From Torreya grandis (taxonomy: Eukaryota > Streptophyta > Pinopsida > Cupressales > Taxaceae): a stretch of DNA of 64,000 nucleotides. The stretch lies in assembly GCA_037957365.1 (NCBI GenBank), contig JARHVA010006312.1:800501-864500 (forward strand). Direction: 5' to 3'. The position numbers and the translations under genes were made by a program. The notes below the pieces were generated by a model. That model was not told where the DNA came from. It did not search any database and worked only from the letters and a program-made list of their open reading frames with translations. How positions within the stretch are numbered: position 1 is the stretch's first letter; each line of letters begins with the position of its first letter. Of the stretch, positions 34,779-46,310 are shown in pieces.

Positions 34779-36650
34779 TTGGTTGGACACTTAGATCTAG
34801 CCCAACAAGTCACATTCAACCAAATCAATATGTCTTCTCTTAGCCCATTCCATAATAACCCATTGTACATAGAAGTTTGTACTATATGGCATAAATTGAA
34901 ATGTGTTCATATAGACAATGGATCTGACCTTAACATAGTGTCTTTAAAGCTCATTAAGCTTTTTGGGTACACAATACTAGATCTCCAGCCAAAAATAATA
35001 ACTATCAAAGCGTATGATAATCAAGAAAGAGAATCACAAGGCACCATTAGCTTGCTAGTTATCATTGGGCCTTTGACTTATGATACACTTTACCATGTAC
35101 TTGATCTTGAGTTGTCATACAATATGCTACTAGGCAGGCCTTGGTTACATGAGATTCATGTAGTCCCATCAATGTTGCACCAATGTATCAAGTTTTCCCA
35201 CTTAGGGATGGAAGTGAATATTCTAGGAGATTTACTCCCATATAAATACTGCAAGCATCTTAAGGCTAAATTTCAAAGCTACAATTATTAGTATGATATG
35301 AATCCAAGTTCCAAGTAGGAGAAAGGAAAGGCCATACTTAATGATCCTTTACCAAATAATTACATAGATCCTAATACCTTAGATTCCCTTTTCCACATGC
35401 CACATCCTTAAGCTTCTAATCATTTCTCCATTTTAGGTAATGGACTAGGAGAGTATGTGACTCGTGATACATTTCATATTGCCAATCTTCCTCATAATTC
35501 AAAAACCTTTGGGTGACCTAAAGTCACCTAACATATGCATTGGCAATTTAAAAATAAAAATAAGGGACCTATCACATTTGTACCATCATCTAGCCTAGGC
35601 CCTGACCCTCTTGAAGGGGATGAATCATGGTTATAAAATGACAACCAAGCCAATTGTTATAAAAATACAAAGTATCCTATTCCTAATAGGATCATGGAGT
35701 ATCACAACTACAAAGGAAGAGGCCTCAAACTAAATCAACAAGGAACCATCGAGCCAATTTCTATGACTAAGTATGAAAGACCTTATGGACTTGGATTTAA
35801 ATGGCCTAGGGGTGACCCCACATATCTTATTCAAACCCCATCACCAGTGACTAGTGATGATGATTTCAAAAATGAAGTAGGGTCTAATCATAGCCCAAAC
35901 ATTGATAACCTAGCTAAAACTAACATGTTTGATAACAATGCCATTTGTGCCCTTACCTTGGCCATTCATCATAACCCTTTGCCATTATATTATCCCCAAC
36001 TAATAGATTAGGCCTAATAAGAATATTGTCTACTAATTGATGAGTTATATAATTATGAGGCATTATATGATTTCTTAGGCCTTAGAGATAGTGTTCCATT
36101 GGGAGATCACAAATTAGGATTCTCAATCAAATTGGATCTTGTAGCCTATTTTGGAGATCGAGTGAGCACCCTTAGCCAAAAAAAATAAGTAAAACATTGA
36201 GGTCCCAAAGTGAAAACCTCTTTGAGGCACTTTCTAACCCAGGAAAAAGTAAAGATAAAGGCCAGCCTAGTGGTGAAAACCTATTTTAGGCACCATTAGA
36301 TGGGGGTGTTCATTCTTCTTTGAATTTAGACCAGGAGACCACCAATGATGAACTTACCTATGGATCAGAGTTTATATTTAAACAACAAGTATTTGATCAA
36401 ATTCTTCAAGAGTTTCCAACTATTTTTGTCACATGGCTAGACCTTCCATTAGGGGACTCAAATTCATCATGCCTAGGAGAAGTTGAAGAACATGTCTTAA
36501 CAAAGAACCCTGACATAATTCAATATTTTAAGTCATGACCTTTTATCCTAGAAGATAGTTTAACCCTTATATTCAATGTTATAATATAGGTAAATATCAA
36601 AACTCCATCAGACTTGAAATGGATAAAATAAGGCATGTCCCTCACCGAGG
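34779..36650 (+). pseudogene. Element D protease and linker to RT
   Basis: Protease: VHIDNGSDLNIVSLKLIKLF (Asp codon 34,914-34,916) and the flap-to-C-terminal motif YNMLLGRPWLHEI. A cysteine-containing CIKFSHLG follows; this end is shared with element E and unlike A or C. The linker (35,291-36,650) has conserved-looking blocks such as MEYHNYKGRGLKLNQQG and YGLGFKWPRGDP, in separate short open frames. Confidence 0.8.
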
Positions 36651-36656
36651 AGGAAC

Positions 36657-37500
36657 ATGACATCTTTAAAATATCTATTGAGAGAATTTGTAGATATCTT
36701 TGCATGGGCTTATTCTAACATGTCAGGTTTAGACCCTACCTTGGTTCTACACCACCTTTTGTTTAATCCTAATTCCAAATTGGTGAAACAAAATCTATGT
36801 AAGATGCATCCTCACATTATTGTATTGGTAAATAAAGAGTTGGAAAAACTCTTATAAGTAGGATGTATCTAATCTATTGACTACTTAGAATGGATCTCTA
36901 ATGTGGTACCTATTATTAAAAAGCATAAAAGGATCAAAATTTTATTGATTTTTGTGACATCAAAAAAATTTGTCTTAAAGATGATTTTCCCTTTCCTAAT
37001 ATTGGCATGACCATCAAATCCATAGCTAGTTATGAAATGCTTTTACTCATGGATGGCTTTTTAAGATACAACTAGATCATAATAACACCAGAAGACCAAC
37101 ATAAAACAATGTTCACCACTCCATAAGGAACATTTTGTTATCAAGTAATACCATTTAGACCTAAGACTACTAGATCTACCTATCAAAGGACCATGATTGT
37201 CATATTCCATGATATGATGCATGATATTATTGAAGACTATGTCGATGATATACTAGGAAAATCCAAAACTAGCGTTGACCATCCAATAGTACTACGTAAG
37301 ATATTTGAAATATTATGAGAGTACAAAGTCAAAATCAATCCAAATAAATGTGTTTTTGGTGTAAATTTAGGCAAGTTACTTGGATTCATCATGTCTTGTA
37401 GAGGTATTGAATTCAATCTAGATAATGTCCATGCTATAATTGAGATGCCACCACCAACTAATTTAAAGCAACTTCATAGTTGGTAGGGTAAGATCTAGTA
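36657..37500 (+). pseudogene. Element D reverse transcriptase
   Basis: N-terminal LREFVDIFAWAYSNMSGLDP matches the pre-RT motif of A (FFAWDYSDLKGFDP). A frameshift near 36,930 splits the fingers. Further on are LLLMDGF, HKTMFTTP, the catalytic YVDDIL (37,238-37,255) and LGKLLGFIMSCRGIEF. Several stops. Confidence 0.85.
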
Positions 37501-37539
37501 AATATAATGCTTCATCTCTTAGTTAGTAGATAAGTGCCA

Positions 37540-38060
37540 CTAATTCACACACATATTAAATAAGGGAGTTGCATTTCACTGGGATGATCACTGCCAAATA
37601 GATTTTCAACAACTCAAAGACTATCTTTTTAATCCACCTATTTTATTACCTCCTATGCTAGGAAAGCCATTTCTATTATACTTATCAGCAACCAACCATG
37701 CTTTGGGGGTACTCTTGGCTCAACATGATGATAATGGAAAGGAGAATGTTGTATACTACCTAAGCTATATCTTGGTTACATATGAACATAACTATGCTCC
37801 TATTGAAAAAACTTGTCTAGCCATGGTCTTTGCAGCTCAAAAACTACACCATTACATGTTGAATAATAAGACCATGGTCATTTAAAAATTATATCTTCTC
37901 AAGTATCTACTATCTAAAATAGCTTTTCAAGGTAGAATGACTAAATGGATCATGCTTCTCAGTGAGTTTGACATAGAGTATGTCAATTAGAAGGTAATCA
38001 AGGGACAATTTCATATAGATCAACTTGCTAAAGCACCTCGAATGGACACACAACCACTCA
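37540..38060 (+). pseudogene. Element D gypsy RNase H
   Basis: FLLYLSATNHALGVLLAQHD, then VVYYLSYILVTYEHNYAPIEK, is the classical gypsy RNase H; the first Asp position appears as Ser. It is followed by TKWIMLLSEFDIEYVN, which closes the domain. An open segment spans 37,655-37,885. Confidence 0.83.
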
Positions 38061-38119
38061 CATTTCAATTTCTTGAGGAATCCATAATGACCATCACTGA
38101 CACAACCCTTGTGTAGTAG

Positions 38120-38380
38120 CCTTGGAAGTTTTATTTTAATGGTTCATTTACTACACATAGATTTGGGGTAGGCCTATTGTTTATTACACCACATGGGGAT
38201 CTAATCCCTAAATAATTTAGAATCATCTTTCCTTACACAAACAACATGTTTGAGAATGAATCAATTATTTTAAGACTTCAACAAGTAGTGCCTTGGAATA
38301 TATCTCATCTCCAAGTTTATGGTGATTCTCAATTAATCATCAATCAAGTCATAGACCATTTTTAGACCAAAGATGATAAG
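38120..38380 (+). other. Element D second RNase H (aRH), downstream of RH
   Basis: WKFYFNGSFTTHRFGVGLLF, then NNMFENESIILRLQ, then LQVYGDSQLIINQV. The first catalytic Asp is Asn, while Glu and the GDS Asp remain. It lies between gypsy RNase H and integrase, the arrangement known for Tat elements, and so contrasts with A and C. Confidence 0.85.
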
Positions 38381-38769
38381 CTAGTTCCATATAAAGCTAT
38401 TATCGACACTCTTAAGTAAAAAGTTTCCAATATTCAATTTGAGAAAATACCAAGGGTTATTAAAATAACTAAAAATTCCATGGATACTATTGGCTCTCTA
38501 ATTTGGCAAATAGATAAAGCTAGCGAGTATCAGTTCCTCATCAAGAATTTGTCAACACCAACTCATGAACCTTCAACTGTTGCCATGATTTTTGATATTG
38601 TTGGTCCTAATTCTATCTGGTACTCAGACCTTTATAAATACCTCCATGACCAATTTATACCACCTAACCTATCTCAAAAATAAACCAAATCCTTCATTCA
38701 TCATTCCACTCATTATAATTGACTTGGATCCACCCTTTACTATCATAGTTTTTATAGAACTCTACTTCA

Positions 38770-39845
38770 TTGTTTAACTTTGGTAGAGTCTATGCTAGCA
38801 TTAAGAGAAGTTCACAAAGGAGTATGTGAAGCTCATTATAGTAGAATATTCTTGTATAAAAAGGTCTTGCATACTAGTTATTATTGGCCCACGATGGATG
38901 TATATGCCACTACATATGTTAAAAAGTGTGACAAATGTCAACAACATGCTAATCTAATTCATGCCCTAGCAAAAACTCTGAAATTGATGTTGACACCATG
39001 GCCATTTTCTACATGGGGACTTGACCTCATTGGGAAGATCAATCCTACTTCATCTGATGGCCATAAACATATCCTCCCTGCCATTGAATATTTCACTAAG
39101 TGGGTTGAACCTATACCCCTCACATGATTGGAAAGCAAATTTTCAAATTCATTTTCAACTTCATTTACTACTATGGTATCCCCTTTAACATTATATTTGA
39201 TAATGGAGGATCATTCAAGAATACGGATATAGACTAGCTATGTATATAATATAACATCACATAACATTTTTCTATAACATATTACCCTCAAGGTAATGAC
39301 CAAGCTAAGGCATCCAACAAAACCATTGTTAATATCCTCAAAAACATTGTCAATGATGCCGATCATGATTGACACCTCCATATATTCCTTTCCCTTTGGG
39401 CATGCCATACCAATCATCTTACTCCCATAAGAGCCACTCCATACTCACTTATTTATGGTAATGAAGCTATCCTTCCCATTGAGATCAAATTGCCTTCACT
39501 ATGCATCTCTTTCAAGCATGTCCTAGATGATCATGACTATCGAGTAGCTAACCTACAAGAACTAGACCTACTTGATGAGAAATGCACAACCGCACTCAAT
39601 AATCTTCAAGCATATCAGAATTGACTCAAAGGCCACTATAATCATCATGCTAAGTATAAAACATTTGAAATTAGTGATCTTATTCTTAAAGAAAACCATA
39701 GCTAAGAAAAAGAATAAAGGGAAATTCAAACCAAATAGGATAGGGCCTTTCATCATCACTATAGATTATGGATCAAGAGCATACAATCTTGCACACACCA
39801 AATGGTGATGACCTTCTAGAACTAATGAATATTATTCATCTCAAG
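38770..39845 (+). pseudogene. Element D integrase
   Basis: Zinc-binding region H-H-C-C (HKGVCEAHYSRIF to KKCDKCQQHA), then core start STWGLDLIGKINPTSSDGHK, up to a stop at 39,127. The second half shifts frame: DNGGSF near 39,200 and a GNDQAKAS-like site where the catalytic Glu appears as Lys. The C-terminal part at 39,720-39,845 contains RIGPFIITIDYGSRAYNLAH and a final LKWYYA. Confidence 0.8.
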
Positions 39846-42178
39846 TGGTACTATGCTTGAGTGTTAAGGTGTATTGTCTATAAGGACTATTTTAGTTATG
39901 CCATTTATCACTATTATTCTTTGTAAAAATACCATCCTTATCCATCCTCTTCATTGTATCCACTTTTTGCTTCTGACCTATTAACCTAGTGTGTTTTAAA
40001 GCCTAGCCTATTTGACCTTGATTTTTGCCATTCCTTACACATTTTCAGCATCAAGGTATCTGATCAATTCATTAGTTAGTTCAATTACTTCAGATAGAGA
40101 TCATATTTTGAGATAATGTGATAGAATTTTTGGAAATTGCATCCTTTGTTTGTTATTCCTTTCTTACCACTAGTCTTGCTACTAATTATAGCCACCTTTG
40201 GGAAAATTAGTACCATCGATCTATGTCATTGTGTCCTAGTTATAACAACCTATGGGTAAGGTAGGGGTAATATTATTCCTTGACATACCAACTTGCCACT
40301 ACTTATGTCATACTATGCCTTTTTATTAACTATGCATATTTTGTTTGAATTGACTACTGCACTAGTCAAATTCCTCCACTATAAGGGTGGAACTATAGTG
40401 ACTTGAGGTCTTACTCAGGGACTATGTAGGTAGCACTTGATTCTTGTTGAGGTTAGCTTAGCAACCCTTTTCCACAATGCTCTTGCCATTTTGTGAGCAA
40501 CCTAAGCCACACTCTCATCATTTTATGAGCAACCTAAGCCACGCTCTCACCATTTTGTGAGCAACCTAAGCCATGTTCTCACTATTTTGTAAGCAACCTA
40601 AGCCATGATATCACCATTTTGTGAGCAACCTAAGCTATGATCTCACTATTTTTAAAGTAACCTAAGCCATGATTTCACCATTTTGTGAGCTTGAAACATT
40701 TAGTGTCTTGTCATTCTTGATCGAGTTGAGATACTTCAAAAAATTCCAAAAAGCAATTGAAAAATCATTAAAAAAGAACAAAAAACATTGACCACTTTTT
40801 TGCCTTAAGGATTCTAATTACCTTTACTAAGTTACAAGAAAATCACTTGTCTTTTAGTTTCCCCATCCTTTTTGGACTTTTTCTCTCATACACTTTCCAT
40901 TTTGCAAGACCATTCTTATTCTTATATCACATTCATTCTATTTATTTTCCTTGGTTATCATATTCTTCCCATTCCCTAGGAGAACTAAATTTGGCCTGAA
41001 GTTTATTTTATTGGATATTACATCCATAAAACTATGTAGGTAGTGTCCACTTGCCTAGTACATATGGAGACAACTCAGCCACCCCCTTCCTTTTCTTTTA
41101 TTCCTCCATTTTGTTTGTTTGTTAAGTTGTCACCTATTTTTTAGGGGCAATGTTCATAGGGTTTTTATTGTGTTGTTTGTTTGTCTATTTATACTTATTT
41201 TGTTTGTTTGTCTATTTGTTTATTTTCTTTTAGCATGGTTGCCTTGATTTAGTTTATGTGTGTTCATTGGGTGATTCCTTGCCTACACTTACACTTGAAT
41301 CCATCCATATTCATATGTTTGCATTATCATCATAGTTTCTATCATTGGTGCATTATTTTATATTTAGTATTAGATTATGGGAGTCAATCCTTATACATAT
41401 TTTGTCCAAATATTCATGGGGTTATATCATGATGCTTACCAATACATGTTATAACAAACCTCAACTTCAAGAAGTCTATTCAACAATGACAACATCTACT
41501 CAACACTGACATCCCAATAACATCTTAATCATATCCCAAATAGTGTAATTAACCATGAAACAATTTCAATATTTATTAGTTCAGATGAGCATCTCCCTAC
41601 TAGTAGGTTTTTCCAATTCATCATTACCTTCTATGTTAAGTTATCATCATCCTTGACCAAGTTTATCATGTTTACCATAATTAGGGTCTAATGATTATAA
41701 CCACATATGGGAAAATCATTGCACACCATCCCAATTTACTTTTTATACCTATATAGGGGCATGCTATCTTATTTGTCTGTCCTAATTGGGGTGGCTCCAT
41801 CTTCTCAATGATTATAACTACCTTTGGGAAAATCATTGTGTTATTATATCACATTACCACTATCAGGGTAAAATACTTATAAGCACCTTTGGGAAAACCA
41901 TTGTAAATCATCCCAATTGCATTCTCAATGATTTTGACTACTTTTTCAGTCTCATTATGTTTTTCACCCCATCATATTTTCTTTCTTTGGTCCCCTTGAT
42001 TCACTTCTTTATTTTCAAGAGATCATTTTCTAACATACTTGTGCCAACCATTCCCTCAAGGGGACATCATAAAACTAGTTTATCATCATTGTAATTGTAA
42101 GCATACAAGACCTTTTAATTATCTAAGAAGATTTTACTATACTTATAGCTTGCAATACCTTCCCAAATAGGGGTAAAC
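39846..42178 (+). other. Element D 3' non-coding region
   Basis: About 2.3 kb without a gene. Holds a 32-bp tandem array (40,461-40,700) and several scattered copies of a CACCTTTGGGAAAATCATTG-like motif (40,188; 40,248; 41,699; 41,810; 41,880). It ends in AAATAGGGGTAAAC, the probable polypurine tract, next to the 3' LTR. Confidence 0.6.
40461..40700. repeat. 32-bp tandem repeat, about 7 units
   Basis: Units contain AACCTAAGCCA then TCTCACCATTTTGTGAGC; starts at 40,499, 40,531, 40,563, 40,595 and onward are exactly 32 bases apart. The outer units are degenerate. Confidence 0.93.
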
Positions 42179-43370
42179 TATAGACACCCAAATTTTGCCA
42201 CTGATAACCTCCAATCAAGCTTTTGGCCAATTTCCACTCAAAATGCACAATTTGGCCTAAAAACACTAAAACATGATAAATGATGTGAAATTGACATATT
42301 TAGGTGCTGATTTTGGCTAGGGTATCCCTAAATGTGGCAATGCAATTTATGGGCTAGCTAACTTTGATCAGTTCATTTTGAGCCAAAATACCAATTTTTC
42401 ACCTAAGTGCTCTAGATTGCTCTATCCTATCAAATATCTTACATGAGACACATGACTTTGTTATTTATTTATGGTAACATCCTAAATTAGATAATAGATC
42501 CAATGCATCTAAAATCACCTTCCAATTCCAATCTACTCAAAATTTGAACCAATAATAAGCCATTCTGATCAATTTCAAATAATTTGTGCACAAAGTGCTT
42601 AATCATACTTAAGATCTAATTAACCCAAATAAAGGCCTAATCAAAAATTTCATGGAAACTTGTTGAATACTTGTTTTTGGAAATGAATATTTATTAACTA
42701 CATCATTAGGTGACCTTATTTCTTGGGAAGACATCCCTAGGCCATAAATGCCACAAATATCAGGATTCATGCCCTCCATGCCTCATCAATGCCTTCCATG
42801 ATGCCCTCCATGCCTCTTAATTTCCCCTTCTTCCAATTTCATGATGAGTATAATTAAAAACTTAATTCCAAATTTTTTTTTAATCCTCAACCACACATAT
42901 TCATCTTAGGATGGATGGTTCAAATTGATTCTAGACATTCTCAAAAGTCTATAAATAGAGAGGCCATGAACATCATTTCTAAGTCTTGAGAATGCAAAGT
43001 CATAATGTAGGATTGGTTCCAAAAGCTTCAAGAAACTTATGTTACCATGCCAAATTGATTCTAAGTCAAGCCAATCCATAAGCCAAAGGTGTCAAGGAGT
43101 GATGGAGGTAGCCAAGCTTCCATTGTCAAGGACTTCATGAGCACAAGCTGAGCAAGACATTATAACAAGCATTTTAGAGCATCTAAGGAAGGTAAAAGAG
43201 GTTTCTTCTACATTTTAGTTATGTGTTTTATTAATGCTTTTTTAACAAATCTCTCCCTAGTGTCTAGGCCTAAAGATGTTATGCTATTAGTGTGTTTCTT
43301 TCATTTTTTTTTCATTTTGGAACTAACACCATACTAACCATCCTCTCTTGAGTCAAATTCCTAGATCATA
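42179..43370 (+). repeat. Element D 3' LTR
   Basis: Second copy of 28,904-30,077; terminal dinucleotides are mutated (TA...TA in place of TG...CA). Confidence 0.93.
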
Positions 43371-43375
43371 GTTCC
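43371..43375. repeat. Target site duplication of element D, right copy
   Basis: GTTCC, identical to 28,899-28,903. Confidence 0.9.
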
Positions 43376-44890
43376 TATTTTCATTGATTGTAGAGTAGAT
43401 GGAGGATGGATCATTCATGAAGGAAATGTTAGTAAATTTGCATGCATATCTCCCATGGCCTTTGATACTTATTATAATGTCCCTTTACCTCATATTTATC
43501 TTCTTTCCCTAAGAGAATGGACAAATTCCCAAAACCTAGATTAGATTCTCTCCCCTTGGTTAATCCAAGGTTCTCATGTTGTTAGGACCCCTAATGGTGA
43601 GATTCCTATTACACAATTTAGTGAAGGTGTTAGGTTAGCTATGAACATATTAAATAGGGCCTTTGGTGCCTCTTCTATAACTTATGTGAGTAAGTATTGA
43701 GTGTCTTATGTCCATTACATGTTGGAGCAGAACCTAACCCCTACCATTGGAGACTGGATAAGTTTCTTCTTGGCCAAAGAGTTTATAACCATCAAGAGAA
43801 AGACCTCTAGAAATTTATTGAATTCTTACCTCTTAGACTCACACCTTGCCTTTATTAATTTCCCTAGCATCTAAAATTGGTCCCCTGATGGTAGCACTAC
43901 CATTTCCCATAATTACTCAAAACTGCATATTTTCAAATAAAGGAATCATATGCAATTCATATGTGATGGTGTCTTCCCAGTCATTTTTGATACAATCACT
44001 AGTGTTCATATGCCTAGACTTCATCCTCTAATAAAAAAATAAGTGGAGACCATGGGGGATATGTGGTTTTATCTAGATTACACTATAATAAGGATAGAAG
44101 GAATCATGGTATAGCCATATAGACTACCCATATATGTTCCTAGTAAACTTGTAGAGCAATAAATTGCTTATCAAATCATCTAGGGCATAGATTAGCATTG
44201 CAAGAAGAATGAAAAGGATCAAATTAATCCCTTCCCACTAGACATTGGTAGAATTATATTAAAATATTAGAAGTAGTTGGAGATCATGATGGTACACAAT
44301 AACTCTTTTGATTTCTAATTAGATTATCTTAAGATGTGGGACCTAAATAATAGGGTAGCTAACCATATTCAAGATAGGAATGTCCCAAAGATTGAGTACA
44401 AGCATCAACCAGGTGTGAAGGATGGTATTTACACAAGGGAAAAGAACTTTGAAGAAGTCCTATCTAGGGTTAAAAACTACAACATAACCTTATAATGTAT
44501 GTTGGTCAGGGATAATAAGCCTTCACAATAAATATGGTAGCTACATCCTTTACAGTATCACTTGTTGCCAGGGCCATCTGGGATTACACATCAAGAACCA
44601 CCTATTGAGGGACAATCTTTTGAGCCTCATCAAGGATAATTAATAAAGTTACCTCAAATTGAACAATTTAAGGATGCAAAAGGAAAATGTAAAGCTAAAG
44701 ATGAGGAGTCCAAGATTGAGAAAAGACATGTTGAAAGCCTCCAAATTTAGGCATTCCCATTAATGCCTTCTTACCTAATAGAAGTTATTAGATTAATTGC
44801 TTTGAAAACTAGAGAAACAATGGAGAGTGCCCTTGTTAACATCATAACTACTTATGGTTTGGATAAGGAAGAAGACCCATCTAAGGAGGT

Positions 44891-45002
44891 AGGCAAAGAA
44901 TTGGTTCCATTGAGTAGTGGAAAGAGATAGGTAGAATTAGCCTTAGAGGCAAAGAATTGGTTCCATTGAGTAGTGGAAAGAGATAGGTAGAATTAGCCTT
45001 AG
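44891..45002. repeat. Perfect 56-bp tandem duplication in ORF-X
   Basis: Two identical adjacent copies, 44,891-44,946 and 44,947-45,002, starting AGGCAAAGAATTGG and ending TTAGCCTTAG. 56 is not a multiple of three, and the ORF reads on in phase when one copy is ignored. It is therefore later than the coding phase. Confidence 0.97.
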
Positions 45003-46310
45003 TTCCCTAGGATCCAAGAAAGAGGCCTAGGTTAACTTTCACTCACCCCACTAGTGAAATAAACCTATTTAGTGATGAATATCATATTCATGGACCAACC
45101 ATTCCTAATTGGTTTGTTTATGGGAAGTTTCAAAAAATCCCATCTCTTTCTCCTTCATTGGCTCTGACTCGAGTGGATATAGGTGTTTAAGATAATGTCA
45201 AATAATGGATTTAGGATATGTTGAACAAACAAGTAGAGAGAAGCATCTAGATTCTTCATAACAAGAAAAACCAATGGGTTGGTACCCTAGGAGGCTCTGG
45301 AAGTTCAAATGTAGAGATTATTGAACAACCATAGGTGAAAGAACTTGATCCTTAGGTCTAATTCAATCTAGAGACATCAACTCTTAAAAGAGTAGTGACC
45401 AAGAAAGTCATTATTGGTACTAAGGAGTTCACCTTGTAGAAGGTGGAGCCATTTACAAGCTTAACTCCTATACTAGGACAAGCAGTAGGGGAGCATCCTA
45501 TTTTTTAGGAGGATGTAGCTAGTGTGGTACTAGCTCAATCAACAATGGCCTTGGCTATAGTTCAAGGATTGAAATAGAGGATCCATCAACAATGGAAAAA
45601 TAAAATCAATAATGGCCTTAGCTATAGCTCAATAAACAATTCCTAAAACTATATTGTAAATGTTGAATAAATCCTTAATGAATGCATTCAAGAATTTGAA
45701 AAGCATTAATTCTAGATTGAGTGCTTTTGACCATCAAGTTGAAATGGCACAAACCTTAATCATCCAATGGTAGAATTCTCAAGTTCAGATGGAGGAGCTC
45801 ATCAAGGTGCATAAGACAAAGCAAGCCTTGAACTTCAAGCTTATCAAACTAAGACATTTGGACATTATCATGGTAGTTTTGATGGATAAAAAAGAAGATT
45901 TGATCACTTGGAGTAGTGATGTTAAGTAATTTAACAAGAGAGGCACATATTTGGTAAACCAGATTGAGAAACTTCTAGGGAATTTGTTAAATAACCCTTC
46001 TCAAACCACTACTTTAGGCTTGATTGATGATGAAGAATTTAAGTAGAGGGTTGATACCCACATCTAGGGCATCATAGACATCTAAGGTCATTCAACTAAG
46101 GACAACTAAAAAACCCTAGATACCATTACTTTTAAAGGGAAGCAAATTGCAAAAGTATAATGTGTCAAGGAACTTCTATCTTGGATAAATAGTGAATTTG
46201 ACAAGTTAGTGGATAAAGAAGGGGATTGTCTAATGAAGCGTACAATGCATTTTGAGTTGATCAAGGAGAAATACACCAAGGTGAAGGACTTTTTTAGATA
46301 GGATTAATTA

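Larger units (their letters stand above)
28904..43370 (+). mobile_element. Element D: complete 14.5-kb Tat-type Ty3/gypsy retrotransposon
   Basis: LTRs 28,904-30,077 and 42,179-43,370 flank a 12.1-kb interior with gag, PR, RT, RH, aRH and IN in the standard Tat order. A perfect GTTCC duplication flanks it. LTR ends are TGTAGACACC and GATCACA on the left; the right copy has TATAGAC and GATCATA, each a G-to-A or C-to-T change. By eye the LTRs differ at about 28 of the first 240 positions, the oldest insertion here. It is large for the type because of a 2.6-kb leader and a 2.3-kb 3' non-coding region. It interrupts ORF-X. Confidence 0.93.
43371..46310 (+). pseudogene. ORF-X, 3' part (unknown protein, about 1,000 codons in all)
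   Basis: Continues in phase from 28,903 (VPIFIDCRVDGGWIIHEGN). The frame carries a run of compact, globular-looking sequence (SPMAFDTYYNVPLPHIYLLS, TPNGEIPITQFSEGVRLAMN, PTIGDWISFFLAKEF), then RKRPRLTF, a possible nuclear signal. From about 45,640 to 46,300 it is Leu/Lys-rich and probably coiled coil (MNAFKNLKSINSRLSAFDHQ, LIKLRHLDIIMVVLMDKK). There are many stops, plus one frameshifting 56-bp duplication at 44,891. Length and frame persistence show it was a real protein. No RT, Gag, transposase or PMD signature is recognised. Confidence 0.62.

Noticed and set aside
43846..44031. 61-residue frame as a separate gene
   Set aside because: It is out of phase with the longer ORF-X frame that spans the area.
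43371..46310. ORF-X as a retroviral envelope-like gene
   Set aside because: No signal peptide, cleavage site or terminal membrane anchor pattern is visible, and it does not follow an integrase of the same element.
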